Shown: positions 1 through 6,903 of the stretch, piece after piece
How the letters are laid out: each line of letters starts with the position of its first letter
Numbering within the stretch: the first letter of the stretch is position 1
Origin: Bacteroidota bacterium
Lineage (GTDB): Bacteria > Bacteroidota > Bacteroidia > Chitinophagales > UBA8649
NCBI GenBank assembly: GCA_003447535.1
Contig: DLYY01000019.1
Location: forward strand, 1,240-10,365
Direction of reading: 5' to 3'
DNA: 9,126 nt
Notes under the pieces: generated by a model
Told to the model about the DNA's origin: nothing
Databases searched by the model: none
What the model saw: the letters and a program-made list of their open reading frames with translations, nothing else
Made by a program: the position numbers and the translations under genes

Positions 1-1
1 A

Positions 2-1429
2 GGATACGATATGTACCATGAATATGGAGGATGCCCTTCTGGCGGAGTAGTTGCAGGTATCACTTATGTAGAAGGAAAACAATGTATAGTTGTTGCTAAT
101 GATGCCACAGTAAAAGCTGGCGCTTGGTTTCCAATTACAGCAAAAAAGAATTTGCGTTTGCAAGAAATTTCTATGGAAAACCGCCTACCAATTATCTACT
201 TAGTGGATAGTGCAGGAGTATTTTTACCAATGCAAGATGAAATTTTTCCTGACAAAGAGCACTTTGGGAGAATTTTCAGAAACAACGCGGTATTATCGGC
301 AAAAGGCATTCCGCAAATTGCAGCAATTATGGGCAGTTGTGTAGCCGGTGGAGCTTACCTACCTATCATGAGTGATGAAGCCCTCATCGTAGAAAAAACT
401 GGATCAATCTTTCTCGCAGGATCCTACCTCGTAAAGGCAGCAATTGGAGAAGATATTGACAATGAAACATTAGGAGGAGCTGCTACCCATAGCGAAATAT
501 CAGGAGTGACAGACTATAAAATGAAAGATGATGAAGAATGCTTAAAAACCATCAGAGATCTTGTGGGAAAACTAGGCCCTCGTCCAACCCTAGGATTTAA
601 TCGAGAAAAATCATTAAAACCCAAGGTCGCGCCTAAAAAGGCGTACGAAGTCTACACAGAAAACGGGGCTAAACCCTACAAAATGGTTGATCTCTTAGAG
701 ACCTTCATCGATGCAGACTCGTTCACAGAGTACAAAGCGGGCTATGGAAGGACCATCTGTACTGGGTATGCTCGCATTGATGGCTGGAGTGTAGGCATTG
801 TTGCCAATAACAGAGAACTTATTAAAAATAAGTCTGGTGAAATGCAATTTGGAGGCGTGATCTATTCAGACTCTGCTGATAAGGCAGCTCGTTTTGTAAT
901 GGTGTGCAATCAAAAGCGAATTCCCCTTGTTTTTGTCCAGGATGTTACCGGCTTTATGGTGGGCTCCCGTTCAGAGCATGGTGGTATCATTAAAGATGGC
1001 GCGAAGCTTGTCAATGCTATGAGTAACTCGATTGTACCCAAATTCACTGTTGTTGTTGGGAATAGTTTTGGCGCAGGAAACTATGCCATGTGTGGCAAGG
1101 CTTACGACCCTCGATTGATTGTTGCTTGGCCAAGTGCTAAAATGGCCGTTATGGGAGGCGCACAAGCAGCGAAAGTGCTTTTGCAAATCCAAGTATCGGC
1201 AAAGAAAAAGAAAGGCGAGACCGTATCAGAGGCTCAAGAGCAAAAACTCTTACATGAAATTCAGGCCAAATATGATAAGCAAACCACTCCTTGGTATGCT
1301 GCTGCTCGCTTATGGGTAGATGAGATCATAGATCCTGCCCAGACCAGAGAAACGCTGTCCTTAGGTATTGCCATGGCCAATAATGGAAGAATGGATGATC
1401 AATATTCTACAGGTGCGCTACAAACGTAA
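2..1429 (+). CDS. Acyl-CoA carboxylase beta (carboxyltransferase) subunit, 5'-truncated; methylcrotonyl-CoA carboxylase-like
   Basis: Carboxyltransferase subunit of a cytosolic biotin-dependent acyl-CoA carboxylase, which moves CO2 from carboxybiotin to an acyl-CoA. The frame is already open at base 2 (Gly-Tyr-Asp before the Met at 11), so the true start lies upstream; the family is usually around 540 residues, so roughly 65-70 are missing. Counting from the Met at 11, the N-terminal lobe has YGGCPSGGVV (5-14), VANDATVK (28-35), YLVDSAG (63-69) and the oxyanion-hole type CVAGGAY (110-116). The C-terminal lobe has QDVTGFMVG (310-318), SFGAGNYAM (352-360), MGGAQAAKVL (381-390) and LWVDEIIDPAQTR (434-446). 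The DATVK, PIT and FGRIF motifs resemble methylcrotonyl-CoA carboxylase beta more than acetyl-CoA carboxylase. Substrate (methylcrotonyl-, propionyl- or geranyl-CoA) cannot be fixed from sequence alone. The biotin-carrying alpha subunit is not in the window. The stop lies 4 bases before the likely GTG start of the next gene. Confidence 0.93.
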   Translation, partial: GYDMYHEYGGCPSGGVVAGITYVEGKQCIVVANDATVKAGAWFPITAKKNLRLQEISMENRLPIIYLVDSAGVFLPMQDEIFPDKEHFGRIFRNNAVLSAKGIPQIAAIMGSCVAGGAYLPIMSDEALIVEKTGSIFLAGSYLVKAAIGEDIDNETLGGAATHSEISGVTDYKMKDDEECLKTIRDLVGKLGPRPTLGFNREKSLKPKVAPKKAYEVYTENGAKPYKMVDLLETFIDADSFTEYKAGYGRTICTGYARIDGWSVGIVANNRELIKNKSGEMQFGGVIYSDSADKAARFVMVCNQKRIPLVFVQDVTGFMVGSRSEHGGIIKDGAKLVNAMSNSIVPKFTVVVGNSFGAGNYAMCGKAYDPRLIVAWPSAKMAVMGGAQAAKVLLQIQVSAKKKKGETVSEAQEQKLLHEIQAKYDKQTTPWYAAARLWVDEIIDPAQTRETLSLGIAMANNGRMDDQYSTGALQT

Positions 1430-1433
1430 TTCA

Positions 1434-1892
1434 GTGAGACGTTTCCATTATCTCATAATCCTTTGTTTGATTTTTACAGGATGTGAATCCCCTAAAAGTA
1501 ATATAACCAACTCCGACCTTCATCAAGCTTGGCAAGCTTCTCTACGTGATGGCAAACCTATTTTCATAGATTTTTATACCGATTGGTGTCGGCCTTGTAA
1601 AGTGATGGATCGTGAAGTATATAGCCAGCAAGAAATAGGTGACTACTTAAGCAACTATTACCATGCAGTAAAATTTAACCCAGAGGAAACGAAAGGAGTC
1701 GAAGCATTTGGAGAAACCTTTGAATTGGATGATGGACTTGGGGTAAACACTTTTATTTATTTTGCTACGCAGAGTCAGTTTAGAGGCTATCCCACAGCGG
1801 TAATATTATCGTCAGAAGGCGAGCTTCTTTGGTTTCACACAGGTTATCTTACTAAAGGAGAACTGCTCTTAGCACTAAAAAGCCATAATTAA
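1434..1892 (+). CDS. Thioredoxin-fold lipoprotein with CxxC active site
   Basis: Predicted envelope thiol-disulfide protein of 152 residues. An open frame extends back to ATG 1368, inside the carboxylase gene, but the in-frame GTG at 1434 gives a textbook lipoprotein signal: Met-Arg-Arg, a hydrophobic run, then FTG-Cys with the lipidated Cys at 17. I therefore choose GTG 1434, 4 bases after the upstream stop, which implies translational coupling. The mature part has the thioredoxin pattern FIDFYTDWCRPCK (residues 44-56, active-site cysteines 52 and 55) and the cis-proline in GYPTAV (P120). About 30 residues rich in acidic and aromatic side chains lie between the second strand and the cis-Pro strand. 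It is a paralogue of the next gene: both share the core F-I-D-x-Y-T-D-W-C, then C-K-V-M-D-R-E. Electron donor and client proteins are unknown. Oxidase, reductase or chaperone roles are all possible. Confidence 0.85.
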   Translation: MRRFHYLIILCLIFTGCESPKSNITNSDLHQAWQASLRDGKPIFIDFYTDWCRPCKVMDREVYSQQEIGDYLSNYYHAVKFNPEETKGVEAFGETFELDDGLGVNTFIYFATQSQFRGYPTAVILSSEGELLWFHTGYLTKGELLLALKSHN

Positions 1893-1910
1893 GGAAAGCT
1901 TTTTTTATTT
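1877..1910 (+). terminator. Weak candidate intrinsic terminator between the two thioredoxin-like genes
   Basis: AAAAAGC at 1877-1883 can pair with GCTTTTT at 1898-1904, and a T-rich run follows (TTTTTTATTTT). The loop is 14 bases and the stem has only two GC pairs, so it would be weak. It overlaps the last codons and stop of the upstream gene. It may cause partial termination before the gene that starts at 1947. Confidence 0.3.
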
Positions 1911-1946
1911 TGGCCTAGTATTTGAAATCACCTTGTTAAAAAGAAT

Positions 1947-2519
1947 ATGAACATCACATCATCTATCAAACATTGCTTAGGAATTTTAATCTTCTTGATA
2001 GCGTTCAATGCAACAGGTCAAGTTCAGTGGATGACGTGGGATGAGATGATTAAAGCTCAGAAGAAAGAAGCTCGTCCAGTCTTTATTGATGTCTACACCG
2101 ACTGGTGCGGATGGTGTAAAGTGATGGATAGAGAAACCTTTGCAAAAGCTGAGGTGTATGAGGTGCTTAACCGAGACTTTTATTCCGTAAAGTTTGACGC
2201 CGAACAACGCGACGATATTAAAGTAGGAAGCAAAACTTACTCCTATATCGGAGAGGGTCGTAGAGGCTATCATGAATTAGCAGCTACTATACTCAACGGC
2301 CAACTGAGCTACCCTACCGTGGTCTTTTTAGATGCCGTGGATCGCGTAGAACGGGCCATTGCCACGCAAAACGGAGTATCCACAGAAGTTGCGCGACAAA
2401 ACTTGATTATTCTTGGGGACCTCGCCTTGGTTGCTCCGATGCCTGGCTATCAAAAAGTGGAGCAACTCCTGCCGATGCTTGAGCATTTTGGGCCAAAAGG
2501 AAACTACATAGGGCGATAA
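1947..2519 (+). CDS. Secreted thioredoxin-fold protein (CGWC active site)
   Basis: Periplasmic thioredoxin-like protein of 190 residues. It begins with a Sec signal peptide: a short Lys/His-containing n-region, a hydrophobic core at about 10-22, and likely cleavage in NATG-Q near residue 24. The redox motif is TDWCGWCK, cysteines at 54 and 57, inside FIDVYTDWC; the cis-proline is P123 in LSYPTVVFLD. Between them lies an insertion with a Tyr/Gly/Arg-rich stretch and YHELAATILNG (108-118), a pattern I associate with Bacteroidota periplasmic thioredoxin-family proteins of the thioredoxin_7/DUF255-like group. A C-terminal tail of about 35 residues (158-190) follows the usual fold. It is a diverged tandem duplicate of the preceding lipoprotein gene, 54 bp away. 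The intergenic stretch may hold a weak terminator, so it may have its own promoter. Redox partners are unknown. Confidence 0.88.
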   Translation: MNITSSIKHCLGILIFLIAFNATGQVQWMTWDEMIKAQKKEARPVFIDVYTDWCGWCKVMDRETFAKAEVYEVLNRDFYSVKFDAEQRDDIKVGSKTYSYIGEGRRGYHELAATILNGQLSYPTVVFLDAVDRVERAIATQNGVSTEVARQNLIILGDLALVAPMPGYQKVEQLLPMLEHFGPKGNYIGR

Positions 2520-2572
2520 ACATTAATCTAGCAACAAGGCAACCTATTTTTATCCTTCTGACAAACTCTGAG

Positions 2573-3493
2573 TTAACTATTCTGCAGCCCGCGGCCCAAT
2601 TTTTCAATGCGGCCTGCATCCTTTAAGGCCCACATAGCCTTATCAATCACACCATTGATAAAATCCTTACTCTTGGGACTGCTGTAATCCTTTGAGATAT
2701 CGATGTATTCATTGATGGTCACCTTAACGGGAATATGAGGACAATATAAAAATTCGGCAATAGCCATCAAGATAAGCACGGTATCTACAGGAGCTAGTCG
2801 ATCTTCATCCCAATTCTTGACTTGAGCGAGCATGATCTCACGAACATCCGTCAAATTCCTTTGCAGTGCCAACACTAACTCGCGACCAAATATCTTTTCT
2901 TCTTCGTGTTCTGCAAAAAAACTGTCATAGGAAGCGACATCGTTTACATCAACCCCCTTAAAAGACTTAGCCAATCCCTGGATAACGCTAAACTGATCAT
3001 CGAGGTAATTAATGAAATGGTTAGATAATTGATCTTCTAAGGGATCTGAGGCTGCTATAAGTTTCTTGAGCATATAAGATAGAATCGTTGGATCTGCCGA
3101 ATCTCCACCTTTAGCGAAGTCATTATATCGTTCTCGACTAATTAACTCCAAATAGAGCTTACGCACCAGTTTAGTATCGCTGTAGGATTCCACTTGGTAA
3201 TCTTCCATTCGTCGTTTGTACATCGGATGCTGTTGAAGCATCAGTAATAATTTATGGTTGGCAAGAAGTCCTGTATTCTCGGCCGTTTCTTTACCCGCCT
3301 GCTTGGCATGATATATCAAATCATATTCGCTGATACGCACGAGATAATTCAAAAAGACCCACTGAAGCTGAATCGTTTTTTTTAGGCTACTTTCCAATTG
3401 AATTTGCATAGACTTTGGATCAAAATCTACTCCCCGATTCTGTGCATACATCAGTTGCATGATTTTAACCCTTACTAATCGCCGTGATATCAT
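2573..3493 (-). CDS. nusB: Transcription antitermination factor NusB (long Bacteroidota form)
   Basis: RNA-binding antitermination factor. In characterised bacteria it binds boxA with NusE (ribosomal protein S10) during rRNA transcription. At 306 residues it is about twice the length of E. coli NusB (about 140), which is normal for Bacteroidota. The N-terminus SRRLVRVKIMQLMYA (3-17) is the RNA-binding helix. The conserved C-terminal half has LAPVDTVLILMAIAEFLY (233-250), IPVKVTINEYIDISKDYSS (254-272) and KDFINGVIDK (276-285). The extra material between (roughly 30-200) is helical and charged. The start at 3493 lies 11 bp after the stop of the dehydrogenase gene, and no promoter is visible between them, so the two are probably co-transcribed. 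The gene converges on the thioredoxin-like gene, ending 53 bp from it. Confidence 0.95.
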   Translation of the reverse strand: MISRRLVRVKIMQLMYAQNRGVDFDPKSMQIQLESSLKKTIQLQWVFLNYLVRISEYDLIYHAKQAGKETAENTGLLANHKLLLMLQQHPMYKRRMEDYQVESYSDTKLVRKLYLELISRERYNDFAKGGDSADPTILSYMLKKLIAASDPLEDQLSNHFINYLDDQFSVIQGLAKSFKGVDVNDVASYDSFFAEHEEEKIFGRELVLALQRNLTDVREIMLAQVKNWDEDRLAPVDTVLILMAIAEFLYCPHIPVKVTINEYIDISKDYSSPKSKDFINGVIDKAMWALKDAGRIEKLGRGLQNS

Positions 3494-3504
3494 ACTTAAT
3501 CCTC

Positions 3505-4578
3505 TTATTCAGTTAACTTCTCTGCCTTATCAATGCGCTCCTGAGCTAAAGCAAGGGCAGCATCATGTGTAGACACACCATGTATTGAAGCATAATGCAA
3601 CGTCTCTTCAGTTCGACTGTAGATTCGCTCACATCCTTCAAATGCCTTATCTCGATTATATTCTCCAATCACTTCGATGTAGCAGTTAATCACTCCCCCT
3701 GAATTGATTAAAAAATCAGGAGCATAGAGAATATCACGTGCTTGAAGTCGCTTAACATCCTCTACCTCATCCTTTAGTTGATTATTCGCCCCTCCAGCAA
3801 TGATTGAGCATTGCAATCTGGGAATCGTTTCTACATTAAGGGTGGCGCCCAGTGCACAGGGTGCATAGATATCCATTTGCTGATCATAGACTGTATCCGA
3901 GGCAACTACTTTACAGGCCCCTAGAGCGAGTGTTTTCTTTATGTTGTCTTCATTGATATCAGCAATTAGCACATCTGCGCCTTCTTTTAGCAAGTGTCCA
4001 ACAAGGTAGCGACCCACTTGGCCCACTCCTTGCACGACGACTCGTTTTCCCTCAAGTGCATCATTACCATAGAGCTTTTTTACCGTAGCCTTCATACCTA
4101 GATAGACTCCATAGGCTGTTACTGGTGATGGATCACCACCACCACCTAAATCATCCGGCTTACCCGCAACAGATGAAGTCGACGATGCAATGTGGCGCAT
4201 GAATTCAGTTTTTGTTCCCACGTCCGCCGCTGTGATGTAGTTACCTCCTAGTCGCTCAACGAATTCACCATAGCGCATCCAATAAGCTTTGTCATATTTT
4301 GCCTCAGGATGTCGCATGATGACTGCCTTCCCTCCACCTAAGTTGATACCCGCAGCAGATGACTTATAGGTCATGCCCCGTGATAGCCGAAGGACATCCT
4401 GTAAGGCTTCAAAAGAGTTAGCATAGGTCCATAATCGTGTTCCACCGAGTGCAGGACCTAGAACAGTATTATGGATAGCAATTACACCCTGTAGGTGGGT
4501 CGCTTTATCATTGAAGAAGTAGACATTTTCATGATCTAAATCCTTCATTTTTACCATGGGGTCAAAGGGATATTCCAT
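3505..4578 (-). CDS. Leucine dehydrogenase-type amino acid dehydrogenase (Glu/Leu/Phe/Val dehydrogenase family)
   Basis: NAD-dependent oxidative deaminase of branched-chain amino acids, cytosolic, 357 residues. The frame extends two codons upstream to a TTG at 4584, but the ATG at 4578 (MEYPFDPM) fits family N-termini better. Counting from that ATG, the sequence follows Bacillus leucine dehydrogenase closely: LGPALGGTRLW (40-50), MTYKSSAAGINLGGGKAVI (69-87) with substrate-binding Lys72 and catalytic Lys84, and TAADVGT (116-122) with Asp119. The Rossmann motif is QGVGQVG (183-189), with Asp207 at the end of the next strand, expected to hold the NAD ribose. APCALG, AGGANNQL and APDFLINSGGVIN follow. 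Bacillus enzymes have TAEDVGT; here Glu is replaced by Ala. Valine or phenylalanine preference cannot be excluded. It is first in a probable two-gene unit with nusB and divergent from the ABC transporter gene. Confidence 0.92.
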   Translation of the reverse strand: MEYPFDPMVKMKDLDHENVYFFNDKATHLQGVIAIHNTVLGPALGGTRLWTYANSFEALQDVLRLSRGMTYKSSAAGINLGGGKAVIMRHPEAKYDKAYWMRYGEFVERLGGNYITAADVGTKTEFMRHIASSTSSVAGKPDDLGGGGDPSPVTAYGVYLGMKATVKKLYGNDALEGKRVVVQGVGQVGRYLVGHLLKEGADVLIADINEDNIKKTLALGACKVVASDTVYDQQMDIYAPCALGATLNVETIPRLQCSIIAGGANNQLKDEVEDVKRLQARDILYAPDFLINSGGVINCYIEVIGEYNRDKAFEGCERIYSRTEETLHYASIHGVSTHDAALALAQERIDKAEKLTE

Positions 4579-4593
4579 AACCAAATCTTATTG

Positions 4594-4625
4594 TAAAGAT
4601 ATTTTCCTTATTCACTTGAATCAAA
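4594..4625 (-). promoter_or_regulatory. Candidate Bacteroidota-type promoter for the dehydrogenase-nusB unit
   Basis: Read on the minus strand, TTTG (4625-4622) is followed by 20 bases and then TATCTTTA (4601-4594). The published Bacteroidota consensus is a TTG near -33 and TAnnTTTG near -7, so the match is seven of eight informative positions at most, with A in place of the final G. It would place the transcript start about 10 bases before the ATG at 4578, a short leader. This is a pattern match in AT-rich DNA only. Confidence 0.35.
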
Positions 4626-4633
4626 GAGTTAGC

Positions 4634-4672
4634 AAGGTACACATATCAAAATGTATTTTGAACTTGTACCTT
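4634..4672. promoter_or_regulatory. Nested inverted repeat in the divergent intergenic region (possible operator)
   Basis: An outer pair of perfect 8-base arms, AAGGTACA (4634-4641) and TGTACCTT (4665-4672), encloses a near-continuous inner palindrome, TCAAAAT-GT-ATTTTGA (4646-4661). The outer and inner arms are separated by 4 bases on one side and 3 on the other, so the whole forms an almost symmetric 39-base dyad. It sits between divergent genes, about 9 bp upstream of the candidate -33 element of the dehydrogenase and 31 bp before the GTG of the ABC transporter. This is a suitable place for a regulator site. No T-run follows, so a terminator role is unlikely. No known regulator was matched. 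Confidence 0.5.
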
Positions 4673-4703
4673 CAAGTTTTATCCCCAAGATGGGATCAAT
4701 ACC

Positions 4704-6491
4704 GTGAAAGAATTACGCAAACTAAACCAATACCTATGGCGCCATCGACACATGCTGCTTACAGGGACGATTTTTGTTGCGATGGCGAACATGCTTAAGG
4801 TATTTAATCCTAAAATTGTGGGATGGGCCGTAGATATCGTCTATGCTACCTTCAATACAGAGGGGATAAACTCCGTAGAAGGACCTCTCGGAATCCAGCT
4901 TAACGTAGCACCCAAGACAGGCCTGATTATCCTCGCATGCACCTTTATTGGACTTGCTTTGATTTCTGGAGTGTTCACCTTCATTATGCGGCAGACCATT
5001 ATTGTGGCCTCACGGCGGATTGAGTACGATTTAAAAAATGATATCTACGCTCAATATCAGCGTCTTGATCAAGCGTTTTACAAAAAAAACAATACAGGAG
5101 ATTTAATGTCCCGAGCAACAGAGGACGTATCGCGAGTAAGAATGTATTTAGGGCCAGCCCTTATGTATGGGGTCAACCTATTTTTTCTCATCACCTTTGT
5201 GCTCTTTTCCATGGTACAGATAGACCCTGTGCTAACGGCGTGGGTTCTTATTCCTCTGCCCTTCCTTTCATTATCGATATACTATGTAAATGACAAGATT
5301 AACCGCGGAAGTGAGGCAATCCAGCGACAACTTTCATTTTTAACCACCTCAGCTCAAGAATTCTTCTCCGGCATACGGGTTATCAAGTCCTACGCCCAGG
5401 AAGAAATGGCCATTGATCAATATGCCAACGATAGCGAAGAGTATAAGCAACGTTCTATACATCTGGCAAAAATTGAATCGATTTTTTTGCCTTTAATGGT
5501 TTTGATGATTGGGCTAAGTACCCTGCTAGTAATCTACATTGGGGGATTACGGATTATCGATGGGGCCATCACGCCGGGCAATATGGCGGAATTTATCATC
5601 TATGTGAATCTTCTGACGTGGCCTGTCACCTCAATAGGATGGGTTGCCTCCATTATCCAACGAGCGGCAGCATCACAAAAGAGAATTAATGAATTCCTTA
5701 GTGCAGAGCCTCAAGTTAGCAGCCCCTTAAAAGGACAAAACCCTTCAATTACAGGCCTTATTGAGTTTAAGGATGTCAGCTTTGTCTACCCAGAAACTGG
5801 CATTCAAGCCTTAATCAAGGTAAACCTGGTCATAAAACCTGGAGAACGCATCGCAGTTATTGGAAGAACAGGTTCAGGTAAATCGTCGCTAGCTGAATTA
5901 ATAATGCGCATGTATGACCCTAAGGAAGGACAGATCTCCTATAATGGGGTCGACCTTAAAGATCTTGATTTACATGCTTGGCGGCAGACAGTAGGCTACG
6001 TTCCACAAGATGTCTTTCTTTTCTCCGAAACTATTGAAGACAACATTCAGTTTAGTCCTGAGGATAAAAAAAACGTACGCAAGTTGTCTCCGCAAATTGC
6101 CGCACAACATGCATCTATTCATGAAGAGATAACTTCTTTCCGTGACGGATATGAAACCTTGGTTGGTGAACGCGGTGTTACCCTTTCAGGAGGCCAAAAG
6201 CAACGAATAAGTCTAGCTCGAGCCCTTGTTAACTCACCCTCTATATTGTTACTTGACGATAGCCTTTCTGCCGTTGATGCTGAGACTGAAGCAAGAATTT
6301 TAGGATACCTTGACAGTTTAGACAAAGAGACTACAGCAATCATTATAACCCATCGAATCTTCAGCCTTTTGGACTTTGACAAGATCATTGTACTCGATCA
6401 AGGAAGAGTTATACAAAAAGGGAATCATGAAGAGTTATATAAGCAGGAAGGCTTCTATCGCGAGATTTACGACAAACAACGACCTCAATAA
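4704..6491 (+). CDS. ABC exporter half-transporter (fused membrane and ATPase domains), MdlA/MsbA-like
   Basis: Type IV ABC exporter half-transporter of 595 residues in the inner membrane; substrate unknown. The GTG start gives MKELRKLNQYLW, the amphipathic elbow helix usual in this family. Six membrane segments lie at roughly 17-35, 72-95, 150-171, 174-194, 258-282 and 294-316. The nucleotide-binding domain begins near 350: A-loop Tyr362, Walker A GRTGSGKS (387-394), Q-loop Gln435 in YVPQDVFLF, x-loop TLVGERG (485-491), signature LSGGQ (494-498), Walker B ILLLDD (514-519), D-loop SAVD (522-525) and H-loop His550. The residue after Walker B Asp518 is Asp519, where the catalytic Glu normally stands. 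This is the degenerate form found in one half of heterodimeric exporters such as BmrC or TM287. No partner half-transporter is present. It leads a probable three-gene unit, with the PUR gene 19 bp downstream. Confidence 0.92.
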   Translation: MKELRKLNQYLWRHRHMLLTGTIFVAMANMLKVFNPKIVGWAVDIVYATFNTEGINSVEGPLGIQLNVAPKTGLIILACTFIGLALISGVFTFIMRQTIIVASRRIEYDLKNDIYAQYQRLDQAFYKKNNTGDLMSRATEDVSRVRMYLGPALMYGVNLFFLITFVLFSMVQIDPVLTAWVLIPLPFLSLSIYYVNDKINRGSEAIQRQLSFLTTSAQEFFSGIRVIKSYAQEEMAIDQYANDSEEYKQRSIHLAKIESIFLPLMVLMIGLSTLLVIYIGGLRIIDGAITPGNMAEFIIYVNLLTWPVTSIGWVASIIQRAAASQKRINEFLSAEPQVSSPLKGQNPSITGLIEFKDVSFVYPETGIQALIKVNLVIKPGERIAVIGRTGSGKSSLAELIMRMYDPKEGQISYNGVDLKDLDLHAWRQTVGYVPQDVFLFSETIEDNIQFSPEDKKNVRKLSPQIAAQHASIHEEITSFRDGYETLVGERGVTLSGGQKQRISLARALVNSPSILLLDDSLSAVDAETEARILGYLDSLDKETTAIIITHRIFSLLDFDKIIVLDQGRVIQKGNHEELYKQEGFYREIYDKQRPQ

Positions 6492-6510
6492 TTTTTCATA
6501 ATTTAATTGA

Positions 6511-6846
6511 ATGAATCAGCGCGGATATTATTCAAGAAAAGTGCGAGCCGGAAAAAGAACCTACTTTTTCGATGTTCGTGCTACCCGCAATGGGGACTTC
6601 TTTATGACGATAACGGAGTCAAAGAAAAAACACGACGATTCAGGTTTTGAGAATCACAAAGTCTTCATCTACAAAGAGGACTTTCATAAGTTTATCCATG
6701 CTTTAAAAGAGGGTTTAGAACATATCCATACCGACCTAGATGAATTGGATATTCGGGATATTAATGAACCAGGACTTCATGTAGATACTGAAGAAGGAGG
6801 AGACATGAAAATAAAATATCCAAAGAATGGAATCACACCTTGCTAA
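6511..6846 (+). CDS. PUR-domain protein, DUF3276 family
   Basis: Small basic-acidic protein of 111 residues with a PUR-alpha type fold, a family described from Bacteroidota and spirochaetes as binding single-stranded nucleic acid. The signature is YYSRKVRAGKRTYFFDVR (6-23), followed by the strand-rich GDFFMTITESKK (28-39) and then HKVFIYKEDFHKF (49-61) leading into a helix to about residue 73. This is one PUR repeat, so function would need a dimer. The C-terminal part (about 74-111) is acidic, then ends with a short Lys-containing tail. The start ATG at 6511 is 19 bp after the ABC transporter stop. The cellular role is not known; DNA or RNA binding is inferred from the fold. Confidence 0.88.
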   Translation: MNQRGYYSRKVRAGKRTYFFDVRATRNGDFFMTITESKKKHDDSGFENHKVFIYKEDFHKFIHALKEGLEHIHTDLDELDIRDINEPGLHVDTEEGGDMKIKYPKNGITPC

Positions 6847-6903
6847 ATTATCTGATGACATGAATAATTCGATAAACGCACATAATAAGGAAAATCCACA
6901 ATC

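Noticed and set aside
630..643. CGCC-TAAAAA-GGCG hairpin
   Set aside because: It lies inside the carboxylase coding region, has four pairs, and no T-run follows.
971..1319. Open frames on both strands inside the carboxylase gene (971-1192 minus, 1119-1319 plus)
   Set aside because: They overlap strongly conserved carboxyltransferase sequence and their translations show no recognisable family or composition of a real protein.
2564..2574. AACTC-T-GAGTT palindrome between the convergent genes, considered as a terminator
   Set aside because: The one-base spacer prevents a stable RNA hairpin, and no T-run follows on either strand.
1986..2619. Minus-strand open frames at 1986-2273 and 2407-2619
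   Set aside because: Antisense to the second thioredoxin-like gene and the end of nusB; no motifs. The second has an Ala-rich hydrophobic stretch by chance.
4556..4798. Plus-strand open frame spanning the divergent intergenic region
   Set aside because: It overlaps the start of both flanking genes in other frames and its translation has no family features.
6119..6388. Minus-strand open frame inside the ABC transporter gene
   Set aside because: Antisense to the signature and Walker B region of the ATPase domain; low-complexity Ser/Arg-rich translation.
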